From Schistosoma haematobium (lineage: Eukaryota > Platyhelminthes > Trematoda > Strigeidida > Schistosomatidae): a DNA stretch of 64,000 nucleotides. The notes beneath the pieces were generated by a model. The model was not told the origin of the DNA. It made no database searches and was given only the letters and a program-made list of their open reading frames with translations. This document shows positions 1 through 11,137 of this stretch, piece by piece. Position numbers and translations under genes: made by a program. Every line of letters begins with the position of its first letter. Position 1 is the stretch's first letter. Where the stretch lies: positions 10,654,287 through 10,718,286 of the forward strand of contig NC_067195.1 in assembly GCF_000699445.3 (NCBI RefSeq). Reading direction: 5' to 3'.

Positions 1-960
1 ATGGAGAAGAAAACAAGGACAAAGATACCCACCGTCCATAAGAAGGTACTGTTCATAAAACTACAATTCATAAATGACACCATTGAAGAAATCTTGACTC
101 AGAAACTAAGAAGAGCCGTACAAAAAACATTTAATGCTGCCAGATTAAATGCAATCTTCTACAACTATCCCAAAATAAGAACAGCCAACAAAGACAGACT
201 GTCTGAATTCACCAAATCTATGTGTATCTATCGTTTCAACTGCTCCTGTGGAGCCAGTTATTTTGGGCGTACAATTCGGCAAGTCCGTCATCGCATTACT
301 GAACATCATCCGTCGTGGTTAAACAAAGGACAGGTAAAAGTGATTAAAAGTTCTATTCTCTCTCACTTGGTTGACACAGATCATCAAGTCGAATTGAATA
401 AAGCTTTTAAGGTTATCTACAATATCCCATCTAATTTGCCACATGGTTTACGAGTGCGCCTCTTGCACATTGCGCAAGCCATCGCAATCCATGTTCACAA
501 ACCTGACCTTTGCATTCAAAAGAGATTCGTACAACCACTTTCTCTGCCCTGGCCATCAGTTTAAGATTTCCTTCAAAAAAACTATTTTTCATACTTCTTC
601 CACTTGTTTTTTTTTAACTTTTGTAATTTTGTTTCTGTTGATTTTGAACTTAATAACTTCTCAACATTCATCTCTTGATTCTTACGTAACTACCATCCTA
701 TTGACCATCCGTTAAAATTCTGTTCCTTCTTTGTTTCTTACATTACGCAACGTAGCACTTTGATCACTTTGAATATTAATAATCCTCTTTCTTCCAAATA
801 ATCAATGTTAATTTAAATGTCATTATGTAATTATTACGTAACGTATCTACTCGATGAGTATTATATTATTATTGTAAAACGTATATATATTAGTGTAGAG
901 CCATGATGAAAAACTAATTGAAAAGAAATTTCTTCGCTCAATTCGTTCCTTCTATATTAT
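1..960 (+). mobile_element. Penelope-like element, 3' part with GIY-YIG endonuclease
   Basis: The reading frame is open from the first base to a stop at 564 (187 residues) and probably continues to the left of the window. It holds the C-terminal end of a PLE reverse transcriptase polyprotein. Residues about 73-110 (MCIYRF...CSCGASYFGRTIRQ...RHRITEH) form a GIY-YIG endonuclease core with its Cys pair, the second tyrosine motif (YFGRT), the arginine and the EH pair. This endonuclease type paired with a retroelement is diagnostic of PLEs. The AT-rich 3' untranslated part runs to roughly 960; the exact end is not visible. A related copy lies at 13.0-13.9 kb. If the neighbouring kinase-like gene extends upstream, this copy sits in one of its introns. 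Confidence 0.8.
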
Positions 961-1255
961 TAAGGCTGGATAAAGATATTTGGAATCTATCTACATTTTT
1001 TAGGGTTAGAATGTAGAATTCGATTAGCCTTTGTAAATAATCCACCAACATTTACACAAACCACTGATCGACAGTTAAACAAATAGCACAGTTATTAGTT
1101 CTGATCAATTTCTTTTCTACAAGTAGTTGTGCTGAACAAATCAGATATTAGTATCTGATAAGTCGTAGATCTGTTAATTTGATGATTGAATTTTTCAGAA
1201 ATGACTTTTTCTCCGCTAATAATCGCATGTTTTACTATTGTTCTGATAAGTTTCT

Positions 1256-4200
1256 ATGGATCAGTCACCAACTATTCTATCGCCCAATGAACGAACATGG
1301 ATCTTCAACTGGCGTCAATCAGCAAATATCTACGCATTAAGCGATCATCCAATAGCTTTACAATATGCAATTGATCAGCCAATCAGTGTACCTCCACCAC
1401 CAGACAAAATTTTACAGGAACTCAATCGATATAATGGGATAATTCCAAGTTTAGATGTATTGAAATCCATATGTAGACCAATTTGTTTGATAAATAAGTA
1501 AGTAATCATGACTGAGAAATGCTTATTGGAGAAACTGTTGTTCAAATATGTGACATAACCATTATTTTCATGTGATATTAATTTTAACTGATTTCCATAA
1601 ACATATATTAATAGTTAGTTTCTCATCAATGGTTTCTTTAAAGAATTATGTTTAAAGATTTAATAAAATCCCATTACCTTATTAGGATGTGAGGTAGATG
1701 ATACTAGACAACTGAAAATGTTGGGTATTAAACTCTTGGTCAGCGAAACAATAGTGATGAGCTCTTCATAAGATCATCAAGGACGTAATTTACATTTTAT
1801 ATGGTTCATTAGTATGGATTTCTGATGAGCTGTAAGCTATGACAGAATATCCATTGTTTCCTTGTTTTCAGTGATTCTCCGACTGAAAATAACGTAATGC
1901 AATTAACTAAATCTTTACAGCGTTAATACGTTTTTGTGAATTAAATTATAAGTAATATATATGTGAATTGATTTTATTCGATAAATAGAGAACAAATTCA
2001 ATCCGTTTAATTTACCCTTCTAATAACTTTTCATTTAACTTTTAATGTATTTTTTAGAGGAACATATACAAAACTTATTCTTGGAAAAACTCATCCAATG
2101 CTAAATGAAGGAGTGAATTTCAATAATGTTCGACATCAAAGCATATCTCTCCCACCTAGATTACTAAGCAAAATCACATATCTTAACTTAGAAGATAATA
2201 ATCTATTGAAAAAAGCCCGTCGTGAAGCATTAATGCTTACTATTCTTCATGGATCTTGTGGTGGAACATATTCTTCATTTGAAGATTTTTATAGTGAACA
2301 ACATAACTCATATCTTTATACTAATCAACGACAATTATTACCATCTGGTTGGTCAACTGGTTGGTTAGAAGATGATGCAGTTAAACCGACACGAAGTATA
2401 TCAGTAATGCAATGGATTCCTGGTGGACGTCTTATTGATGTTTTGTGCGGTCGAGTAGAATATACTGAATTTTCTGTTATGATGTGGAGTCAACAAATTC
2501 TTTCAGCGTTAAAATGGTTCTACGCATGCTTTTTAGGACAACCACATGGAAATATTTGTCCGGAACATATACTTGTTGCACGACGGACATCTTCGCTCCC
2601 AGATATTGTATTGACTGGGTTCGGTCATGAATCTGTTTTAGATGAAACCAACAACTACTTTTCAGGTAAATTTTAGGGAATTTTAATCCACATAGTTTGT
2701 TGCTTACAAATATATAATTATTATATTCAGCGCTTAAGCTTAGCACGTAGCTATTGTAAATGATCTAAAACTTAGTAATTATTATATTTCAAATGGTATT
2801 TGGAAAATTGAACCTGCATAAACCTTTTCAAATTCACTGAAAATTAAACGTAAACATCAACCTAGTAAATTACTACTGAGGTTCATGAAAAACATTGTAT
2901 TTCAGTTGTCTTTGTAATACTACTAAAAATAAAGTATACGTATTACAACGATAAAAGCGGTGTAACTTTGATACAGTAATCAATCATCTGTATTAATTAA
3001 AGGCTAATTAGGCCAAGTAAGAAATGAGGGTGTTACAAATTTCTTACGAACAGAAAGACTTGGATTGTTAGATCGAATCCTTATGGCTGCCACGGTGTGT
3101 AAGAGACAATATCGAACTCCACCTGTCATTACGATATCAATTTATACCATTTACTGAATATGTTCATTTATATGATCTACTTCACTGTAATCACTGACTC
3201 ATAAACTCCCTTGATTGGTTTCATAATTTCATATATGCGTGCAAATATTGTTGTATACGAGAGTAAAGCTTGATGAGGATCTAATTAAAAACTATGTTGT
3301 TCTAATTCACAATAAAATCTTGTATGCATCAGCGAATAGATAAACAAATATTGATTAAAGTTTCTAAGTGATAGTTTATGAACCATTTAATGGTGATATG
3401 ACTTCCACAGAAGTATCGGATAACAGTTTTATTAATTATACGCAAGAAAAGAACAATTCAACTATTGTATTTTGAGTTCAAAGTGATATCAGTCCGTTAA
3501 ACTCAAAGTAGAACCCAGTACATATGTAAATCGGTTCAATTTGCTATACCACATTAACACAGTGAGACTAAATCATTAGAGAGAATTCCAGGGTATTAGA
3601 TGTAATAACAGTTCCAAAGGCATTAGAAAAGATTACGCATCCAAGATACGATTCGAGAGAATATAAATCAATGTAATAAAAAAATTATGAGGAATTGAAA
3701 AGCTTAGCATTTGGGCGAAGACAGTGATACAGGAGATATAAAACTTATAAATCTTGAATATAGTGTGCATTCTCCTAGCGAACAAGTGATTACGAAGTAT
3801 TTTTTTTAGTTTTCTGTGATTTTCAAAATGCCATCTAATGGTATTAGCAGACGGTTTGTAATCTTGGTTTATTGATAATAACTACAAATGATCAGTTTCC
3901 GTTGATGTATTTACATCCTCAACGAACTGTCTCTACGTAGTCACAAGGTTTTAGTACATTCGATATTTGGCTATCAATGGGACGTAGGACATGAGTTTAT
4001 TCTTATTTGAAACTAAATATCAACAATAGAAAACCATGAATCCTTACGAATATCTTCAAACCAGTTGAAAAAGTTGGTTACTAGGACGACTCAGCAGTTC
4101 AGTGAGTAATGCATCAGCGTTTGTAACAGAAGATATTAAATTAGATTCTCGTTGTGAATACAGACATTATGATGCAAATAAATCCAGGTGATGAGTGTCA

Positions 4201-7200
4201 AATAGCAGGAAACGTGAGTCTTATGTTTCCTATCCGAAACTGTTATGATTATTAGCAACAACTTTAAAATAAAAACTAACCATGTTGGAAAAATAAATAA
4301 ACATACGTATGAAAGATTAAGGCATATAATAAAAATATTTATATTTAGGATTATTTATATCTGTCTCAGTTGTTTGATTCTGTTGAGTTTATTAATTCGT
4401 TTTTTCTTTATTTATTTATAAACTAGCTCCCGAGTTATGCAAGAATAAGTCGAAATCAATGGCTTCAGATTTGTGGAGTGTGGGAGCTGTCATGAGACTA
4501 TTGTAAGTTTCATAAAATTCGAACGACTTGTAAGTTAGGTGGTTTGTGAAAATGAAGTATAATTTCAAGATGATTGTCATCAGGAACCGACTTCAGCTGG
4601 AAGTGAACTGCCCAAAGTTCTTATGCCAAGCCCCGATCTGTAGAGCTCAATGATCTCGGGATTCAAGAATTTATAGTTAGTAGAGTTGGATGAAGAATGC
4701 TCTACATCACAAATCAACATAAATTCACGGTGTAGATAGTGAAATTGTGGCTTAATTATATCCTACTGACTGCGTGATGTTTAAGAATTCTATACAAGGG
4801 CGAGAGAGGTTTATAGTGTACTACTTTCAAATAGTCTTTCAATTGACGTCAGTTTGTAGTGATAATTATTTTATTGGAAAACGGGACAATTATGCTAGAC
4901 AGAATATCTCTCAACATTACAAACCTTATCCCAGTAATCCTGAGGCCAATATTAAATTTAGTAGCCTTCAACAAACTGGAACTTCTCATTTAAGTATCTC
5001 TTTCAGGCAAGGATTGTTTCCAGCTTGAATACTGTTTGATGGCTGAGCGTAGTCATAGAGAGGTCCTGCAGCTATGTTTTGTGTTAAATGATGCCAACCA
5101 ATAAAATTAATCTACATTCTTGACAAATTAATGCTTAAGTTAGCATTCAATTCTGTCCTGTCTAATATTGAATTGGGAAGCGTAAAAACTGGACTATTTC
5201 CGTCCCTACTGACTTCCCGTAGGACTGAAATGTTTAAATTAGTCGCTTATTGAGCATTAACTTATATAATTTGTTATTAAAAATGATGGATCCTCTAACA
5301 ATAAAAATCCCTTTCAGTCAGAATTTCTTAAATCATTTTTCTTTAAATTAATAATCATCTATAGAAAATAAATAAGGTTTAGCATACAGTTAATACTTCT
5401 AGTTCCGACTGTGACTAAAAGTGAGATCTAGGACACATTTTATCTTATTTTTAACTCACAAGCTGGATGCAATTGTATTCTAGTGTTAATAAGCCTAAGT
5501 CGATTAAGACTGATTAAAGTTCAGTCCTAAATATCAACAGCGAAATAACAGAAACCTTTAAAAATATACATGTTATATTGTTGATAAAACCTCACAGGAT
5601 CTATCACTTTTTTAAACTTCAGGGTTTATACTTACTTATTCTATTTGTTTTATGTATTTAGACTAACAGGTGAAAATCCAAATGAAATTGATGTTCAAAG
5701 AAAAAATTCGACATCTGATGAATCAATAAAACAGCAATATGATAAAACCAAGATTAAACAATCTAATGAATTGTCATCTACAATTAATTCTGAAAATACT
5801 TTACCTACTTATTCACGAAATCATTTAAATATTAAAAAATTGAAAAGGTTTTCCAAACCTGCAAGAAAATTTATATACAATTGTCTTAATCCTTCACCAA
5901 GGTAAATCTTCCGGTTATATATATATATGCTCGTTAATCAATTGATAAACTTGTAGGTGGTAAAATACTTAAATCCAATGGGGAGAAAACAAATTCGGTG
6001 TCATGATTTAACTAAATCAATGAAAGGAGGATTTGGTTTCAATGTACTGTAGTTGGGATTTGTTTGAGCTATGAAATGACACTTTTGCTTAAAAAGCGAC
6101 TGAATATGTGAAACCTTTAGACAACTGTTTCGTGTTAGTTTAAGACCCCCTTACCCATGATTTATAATGAGACCTTAAGACATCTATATAAATCGTTTAG
6201 TTTCCTTCAGGAAACTAATAGATAACACATTTTTAGGAAATTTCAAATTGCGTTCCGTTACTTAGGATGGCTCTCTCCTTTAATCATATAGGTTAGACTC
6301 CTGAACCATGCATTCTTTAAAATAAAGTACTCTCATCGCCTGACCTTGCAGGAATTGATCTTCTACCAAGAGATTCACTTGTTGACTTGGAATACTCATA
6401 TGATAGTTTTATTTGGTGAAGATGCTGACAAAATACAGTCTTCTGACCACTTTGAGCGACAATCCAAGCATATTTGGGATGTGATTCTCTCCTTCCAAAT
6501 GTAAAATGTTGCTTCATGATTGATCTGCATCAGCGGCTGAAATAATTGTGAGGAGTGAAGTAACTGAACATATCGGTCGCTCCACTTATCTTGGAAGTCT
6601 CACCAGCCATAATGGTCTGGTATCTGACGAAATCTCGCAACCGATTCGAAAGGTTCGATTAGCTTTCCCAAGTTGCATCACCAAAGGACGAGTTTATTGT
6701 TCAGCATCTCGCTCTGTTCTACCCTATGGTAGTGAAACATGACTATTAGGAATAAAGGATTTTCTTAGTTTACTAGTGCTTGGTCATAGGTGTCTTTGGA
6801 GCACATCGCTCGTGTATCTTGAGACCATCGATTAAGTAGTGTCTGGGTTAAAAATAGGGTACTACGTAGAGATGGTAGGTCGATTGGTGAGATAGTAAAT
6901 ATTCATCGACTGGAGCGATTGAGACATGTGTTACGTTTGTCCAATCACCACCTACTAGACGCGCGATGTTGTTTGGTGTAGAAGTAGGCTAGAAGAAAGC
7001 TAAGGGCGACCAAGCCAAAACATGGCACCAGTTTGACGTTACTGACAACTGTACTAGGTCATGTTAATAGATGTACATTATCTGACATGGGTTCGAGTGG
7101 TTACCAGTGGTTGAAGACTTTGAATGACATGGCTCAAAATCGTTCGCAATGGCGCAGGTGCACCCATTTTTTGTCCTCCCCCAAACTCAAAGTTTACGAG

Positions 7201-7901
7201 CCATAGTTGTCGAAGCAGTATTCAAAAATGAGAGTACTTTAAGTTTCTGACATCTTTCATAATAAACACATTCAATCATAAAATTCAGTTACAAACCAAG
7301 TCTCATTTTCTTAATCATACTAATATGAATATAGATACAAAATATTATGAGCGACTTGTGGGAATATTTCAATTTTATAGTGTACATCACAGGCTGATCT
7401 TATTCAGACAACTAACGAAAGCCAGGAACCACCGGACATCTGTCCCCACCTAGTATGGAACTCCATACACAACACCACCGATTATCTAACATTTAGGTCT
7501 TGCAGTGAGCGCGTAAGACTTGGGCTACGGCATCGGCATCCAATGGTTTACACTGCGATAATAACCAACTATCGCCTAGAGCTACTGATGGGATGTTGGA
7601 TGCTAGTTGTTACTACTACAAAACAGCTGTTTGGTGTCTTCTGGTTGCAGTGGTTGTCTAAATTCAGTCCGTGATGTAAACTATACATCCATGAACATCC
7701 CAAATAAATAAGTCTTTTTATATTGACAGGAAACGTGGAACAGTTGATTTTTGGCTTAATTCTCATTGGTTCAATTTCAATGCTGACAATGTGAACAATT
7801 TAACTTCAGTGATCATTCCCACAAATTTACTAAGATCATGCAAACTTGTTCTAGATCAAAAAACAAATGTTGACGAAACAGAAGAACTACAGTTTCCTTG
7901 A
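1256..7901 (+). CDS. Divergent protein-kinase-fold protein (predicted pseudokinase), five exons, 445 aa
   Basis: Exons: 1256-1497, 2058-2665, 4427-4502, 5662-5901, 7730-7901 (stop TGA 7899-7901). All junctions are GT...AG, phases match, and the sum is 446 codons. The kinase C-lobe is clear: HGNICPEHILV (residues 244-254) stands where HRDxKPEN is expected, LTGFG has GFG 268-270 for DFG, APE is 284-286, DLWSVG starts at 298, and the last exon closes the fold with the motif KRGTVDFWLNSHWF. The N-lobe has a poor glycine loop (NKGTYTKLILGK) and no lysine in the VAIK position. Loss of Lys, HRD-Asp and DFG-Asp predicts no catalysis, so a scaffold or allosteric role is likely (inference). The order of motifs resembles CAMK-group kinases of the obscurin/UNC-89/SPEG type, or CHK2. 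The start ATG has an in-frame TAA 9 bases upstream, but a pyrimidine-rich stretch ending in AG just before 1251 could instead make this an internal exon of a longer gene. Confidence 0.8.
1498..2057 (+). other. Intron 1 of the kinase-like gene
   Basis: Begins GTAAGT and ends TTTTTTAG. AT-rich, with no coding or repeat signal that I recognise. Confidence 0.7.
2666..4426 (+). other. Intron 2 of the kinase-like gene, with PLE debris
   Basis: The segment 3025-3050 is the reverse complement of the PLE sequence around 13407-13432, and 3180-3310 matches the PLE 3' end at 13738-13865 in direct orientation. The intron therefore contains rearranged PLE remnants. Around 3275-3310 there is a decayed version of the hammerhead-like motif of that 3' end (TTGATGAGGATCTAATTAAAA). 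The stretch 3470-3640 belongs to an older interspersed repeat that recurs near 15.6 kb. Confidence 0.6.
3470..3640 (+). repeat. Old interspersed repeat, copy 1
   Basis: Shares a recognisable diverged core with 15590-15700, for example GTAGAACC-AGTACATATGTAAATCGG here and GTAGAACCTAGCAAAGATGTATATCGG there, followed by a similar CCATA/ACATTA segment. The family is not identified. Confidence 0.45.
4503..5661 (+). other. Intron 3 of the kinase-like gene
   Basis: GTAAGT...TTTAG intron. The 84-residue open frame at 4774-5028 shows no family signature and is taken as chance. I see no other structure. Confidence 0.6.
6333..7205 (+). pseudogene. LINE reverse-transcriptase remnant in intron 4 of the kinase-like gene
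   Basis: Conceptual translation across several frames and stops gives the C-terminal third of a non-LTR reverse transcriptase. LLPRDSLVDLEYSYD aligns with the YADD region of the full LINE at 55.3-59.1 kb (LLPGERLLDLEYADD). It is followed by an intact stretch at 6548-6742 with STYLGSLTSHNGLVSDEI, which matches FVYLGSCISAGGGVSDEI there, and VLPYGSET. The YADD box is degraded to YSYD and in-frame stops are frequent, so this is an old, dead copy in the sense orientation of the host gene. Confidence 0.75.
7380..7690 (-). repeat. Decayed hammerhead-type SINE fragments
   Basis: Read on the minus strand, the segment includes GGAGTTCCATACTAGG followed by GACAGATGTCC and GGTGGTTCC, a decayed version of the ribozyme region of the SINE family seen intact at 61.3 kb. 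The part at 7630-7680 looks like the family's 3' tail in the opposite orientation. The copy is heavily mutated. Confidence 0.45.
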
Positions 7902-8119
7902 TACAAGAAAAACAGAACCATTTCTTCCTTTCCCTATTTTCGTCTTTTATCCCTTATATTACAAAAGTGCAATTAATGACCAATTTTGCTGCCTCATTAT
8001 GACAGTCACAAACCCACCATTATTCCTTTGGCTAGTCAACAGTAAGTGAAATATGGTTATAACATTTCAGGATACATCCTTTTATGCATAAATATTACCT
8101 AATCTGTTTCAAATATAAT

Positions 8120-8125
8120 AATAAA
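8120..8125 (+). promoter_or_regulatory. Possible polyadenylation signal of the kinase-like gene
   Basis: AATAAA about 220 bases after the stop codon. Position and motif are suitable, but the region is AT-rich, so chance occurrence is possible. Confidence 0.35.
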
Positions 8126-11100
8126 CATAATTCTCCGTATTTTGTTTATTAAAACCCGTTCCTAACCTTTTTCTTTAAATGTCCCGTTTCCCATTTAATC
8201 TACATTAGAATAAAGATGATTCTTCCTTTAAAATTTCGAGGCATTTTTTTCGATTTCCTTACCATTTCGTAACTACTTCGTTTACATTTTCACACCAAAA
8301 AGCATGTAAAAGAATTAGCCAAAGTATAGATACACGAGCACACACATATATACTCCTTTATACATGAAACATACTCCTATCATAGTCTCAGAAACATTAT
8401 ATCATTCAAGAAAAATAGTTGCTTGAAAAATTATTCCGAAGGAATATATCAGAAAAGATAATTGCAAATGTATACTGACTTTTCGCTTTCTCGAACAATG
8501 TTAATGTCAGTTCGACTGACCTACAACTAACAGGTCATGGGCTCGAACTGCACTTCGACTATTTTGATTCGGGTAGTCGGGTGGTATCATATCCAAAAGC
8601 TAAATTATGTTGTGGCAAAATGTTTTCAATAAATTAGTAAGAAAATCTGTGAAGTTTACGACTTAACTCGTATTAAACTAGATAAAATTAGAGATGATAC
8701 CTACCAGTTTCATACTATACAATTGTAAATGAAAGGTTAACTAGCTAACTGACAGTTGAATAAAACAACTGTTTAACGAAAAACACCGTAACACACTCAT
8801 CCAGTAAACCTATTTGAGTTTTACACACACATACATAAAAGCGCACAGGAAGTGAAACGATAATTTCTCGAGAAAACAATGAAACACAATCAACAAGTAA
8901 ATAAGTATATATAAGTAGTATAGACAGGTTTTAAAAACACAGTTTAAATAAGAATAAAAATGAACTTCAATTCTATAAAAATTGAATATTACTATTGATC
9001 ATGAGCATCAAAAATTTGATTCAATTTTAGACCCATCTGATAGCATTTTTGGCAGTCGAGCTGCGTCCCTTCAGGGGACCGGTCCAAAGGATACCGATGA
9101 AGTAACACCTAACAGCAGAAAACAAATGCAAACGATTTTTACTAACTACTGTTTATTTTTACCCCAGCAGCAGTAGATGTAACTATCCCGTGTAAGGATA
9201 ATCCTGAGATCCAGTACCTAGGATGTCTACCTCACTATATTCAGTTATTAGGCCTTATTGTTCTGTGGTACTTTATCACAATAGAGGATTTACAACTCAA
9301 TTTTGTTACTGAATGTAGCCAGCCCATCAGCAACAACACCGACCCGATATAAAGAACCACCAGACATCTTCAGTTCAAGTAGTCAGGGTTTTACACGCAT
9401 AAACCAAATCTATCGACGTTGTGCGCTTGAAATTCTAGTCAAACTAGATATCCCTATAAGTAGATGGATATTCTTTACCGCACTACCACAGGCACACACT
9501 ACTGCATGAATACAAACTTTGCAACTACTTTTTTTATAGCTTAACAACAATTGTGAGTATATACAGATGTATCTACTAGCCATTTAGAAATGATTTTCAA
9601 TACAATTGGTCCAAGGCACAAATGATACTAGCGAACACTAACTAGATATTTGATGTTTGAGTAATTTTTACGTTAGTGGAACGAACAATCTTTATCTGAG
9701 TGACCAACCACAAACATCTATGTTATAACTAGGAGGCTAAATCACGTAAACGGAGACACTCTTGTCCGACTGTTTGATTAAAAAACAAATATTAATAACA
9801 CAAGTTATATTAACATGAATAAAAAGTGGGTATAAGGGCTTCGTAATATACGAATTCAGTCAACAATATACAAAGATGTGTGCCACCTCTCTTTAACCCT
9901 TCTTAGCTCAAACTGTCTAACCACATTGCCCTACCTCAATGAGAATTATTTTTAAGCTGTCGTCGATGGGACGTTAGGACCGAATAACTGATTTGCAGCA
10001 ATGGAGAAGTAATAATAATTCCTCACGTTACCCAGGTATTCTTACGAACAGCTTTTAAATGTTTATAAACATCTCAAACACCTCTATGAAGTAAGCTGAA
10101 AGTATATCATGAGCTAAATGGAGTCCTAATGTTAAAAGATACAAAAACTATTTCATTGAAATACTTGATGCTTAGGAATTTGGCGAAAGTCAAACGTACA
10201 ACCAATACACCCACGACCAGAACGAATTGAGATTTACTTTCCGTGAAACTACCTTCCAAGCACTTTGGACAATCGGCATATTGAGTGAAAAGCAACTACT
10301 TCAGACGCATCTGGTATCAAAAACGCACCTGATGACCGGCACTTACATCATACAAGCCATTTCCAAAGAGGATCACGACAATCGATTCACTCCAAAGGGA
10401 TGAAATACTCCAATGTCGTCAAAATATGTTAGACAAGAGAGTCGCCTTCTTCCCCTCACTATGCTCTCAAATAAAGGTTAAAATTTCTTATGAACAATTA
10501 ATAACTTTCTTCCTCTCAGTTTAGATGATCTTAACACCTACTTATATTTTTAAACCACACTGTATTTGCGATTTATAACTTGACCTGTATTTCCAACTAT
10601 TATTCTGATTACGATTTCATAAACTATTTTATTTGTCGACGTCAACTATGTTACATACAGCTTATTAAAAAAAATAACAAATTTACTGAAGTTGAACTTA
10701 GCAGTTATACGATAGTCAAGCAACCAGCTTAATAGTCAACGCCTAATCGATTAGAACGTGACTTACAAGCTGATTTTTTCCGAATCTTTCACGTTATATT
10801 ACACCTTCTTTGTGTTGATATTTTGCTGACAAGCATTTCATTTTTTTACATGAAAACAACCTCATTCTTCTGACTAGTAATTTTTCAAGAGGGACTGAAG
10901 TCAAGAATTTAGTTCTGCGTACAAACATCACTCGACCATATTTTGTATTACTGTACATCAGTGGTCAATCAACATGCTATTTTCGTTAATACTAATGCAT
11001 AGAAATCAGCTACATCTTTTACTTGACAATAATAATACGAAGAACTATCCGATTAGAGTCTTATGCAAATAAATCTAAAAAGTACAACTACGATAATACT

Positions 11101-11137
11101 AAAATAGGAGTGTGATAATAATGACAATAAAGAAACT
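8126..11137. other. Intergenic stretch between the kinase-like gene and AK3
   Basis: The two genes converge here. I recognise no exon or family. An open frame at 8982-9176 (64 residues, containing SDSIFGSRAASLQGTGPKD) has better composition than its surroundings but no recognisable family. Around 8520-8560 there is a weak tRNA-like box B (GGGCTCGAACTGC). Otherwise the sequence is AT-rich and apparently non-coding. Confidence 0.5.
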
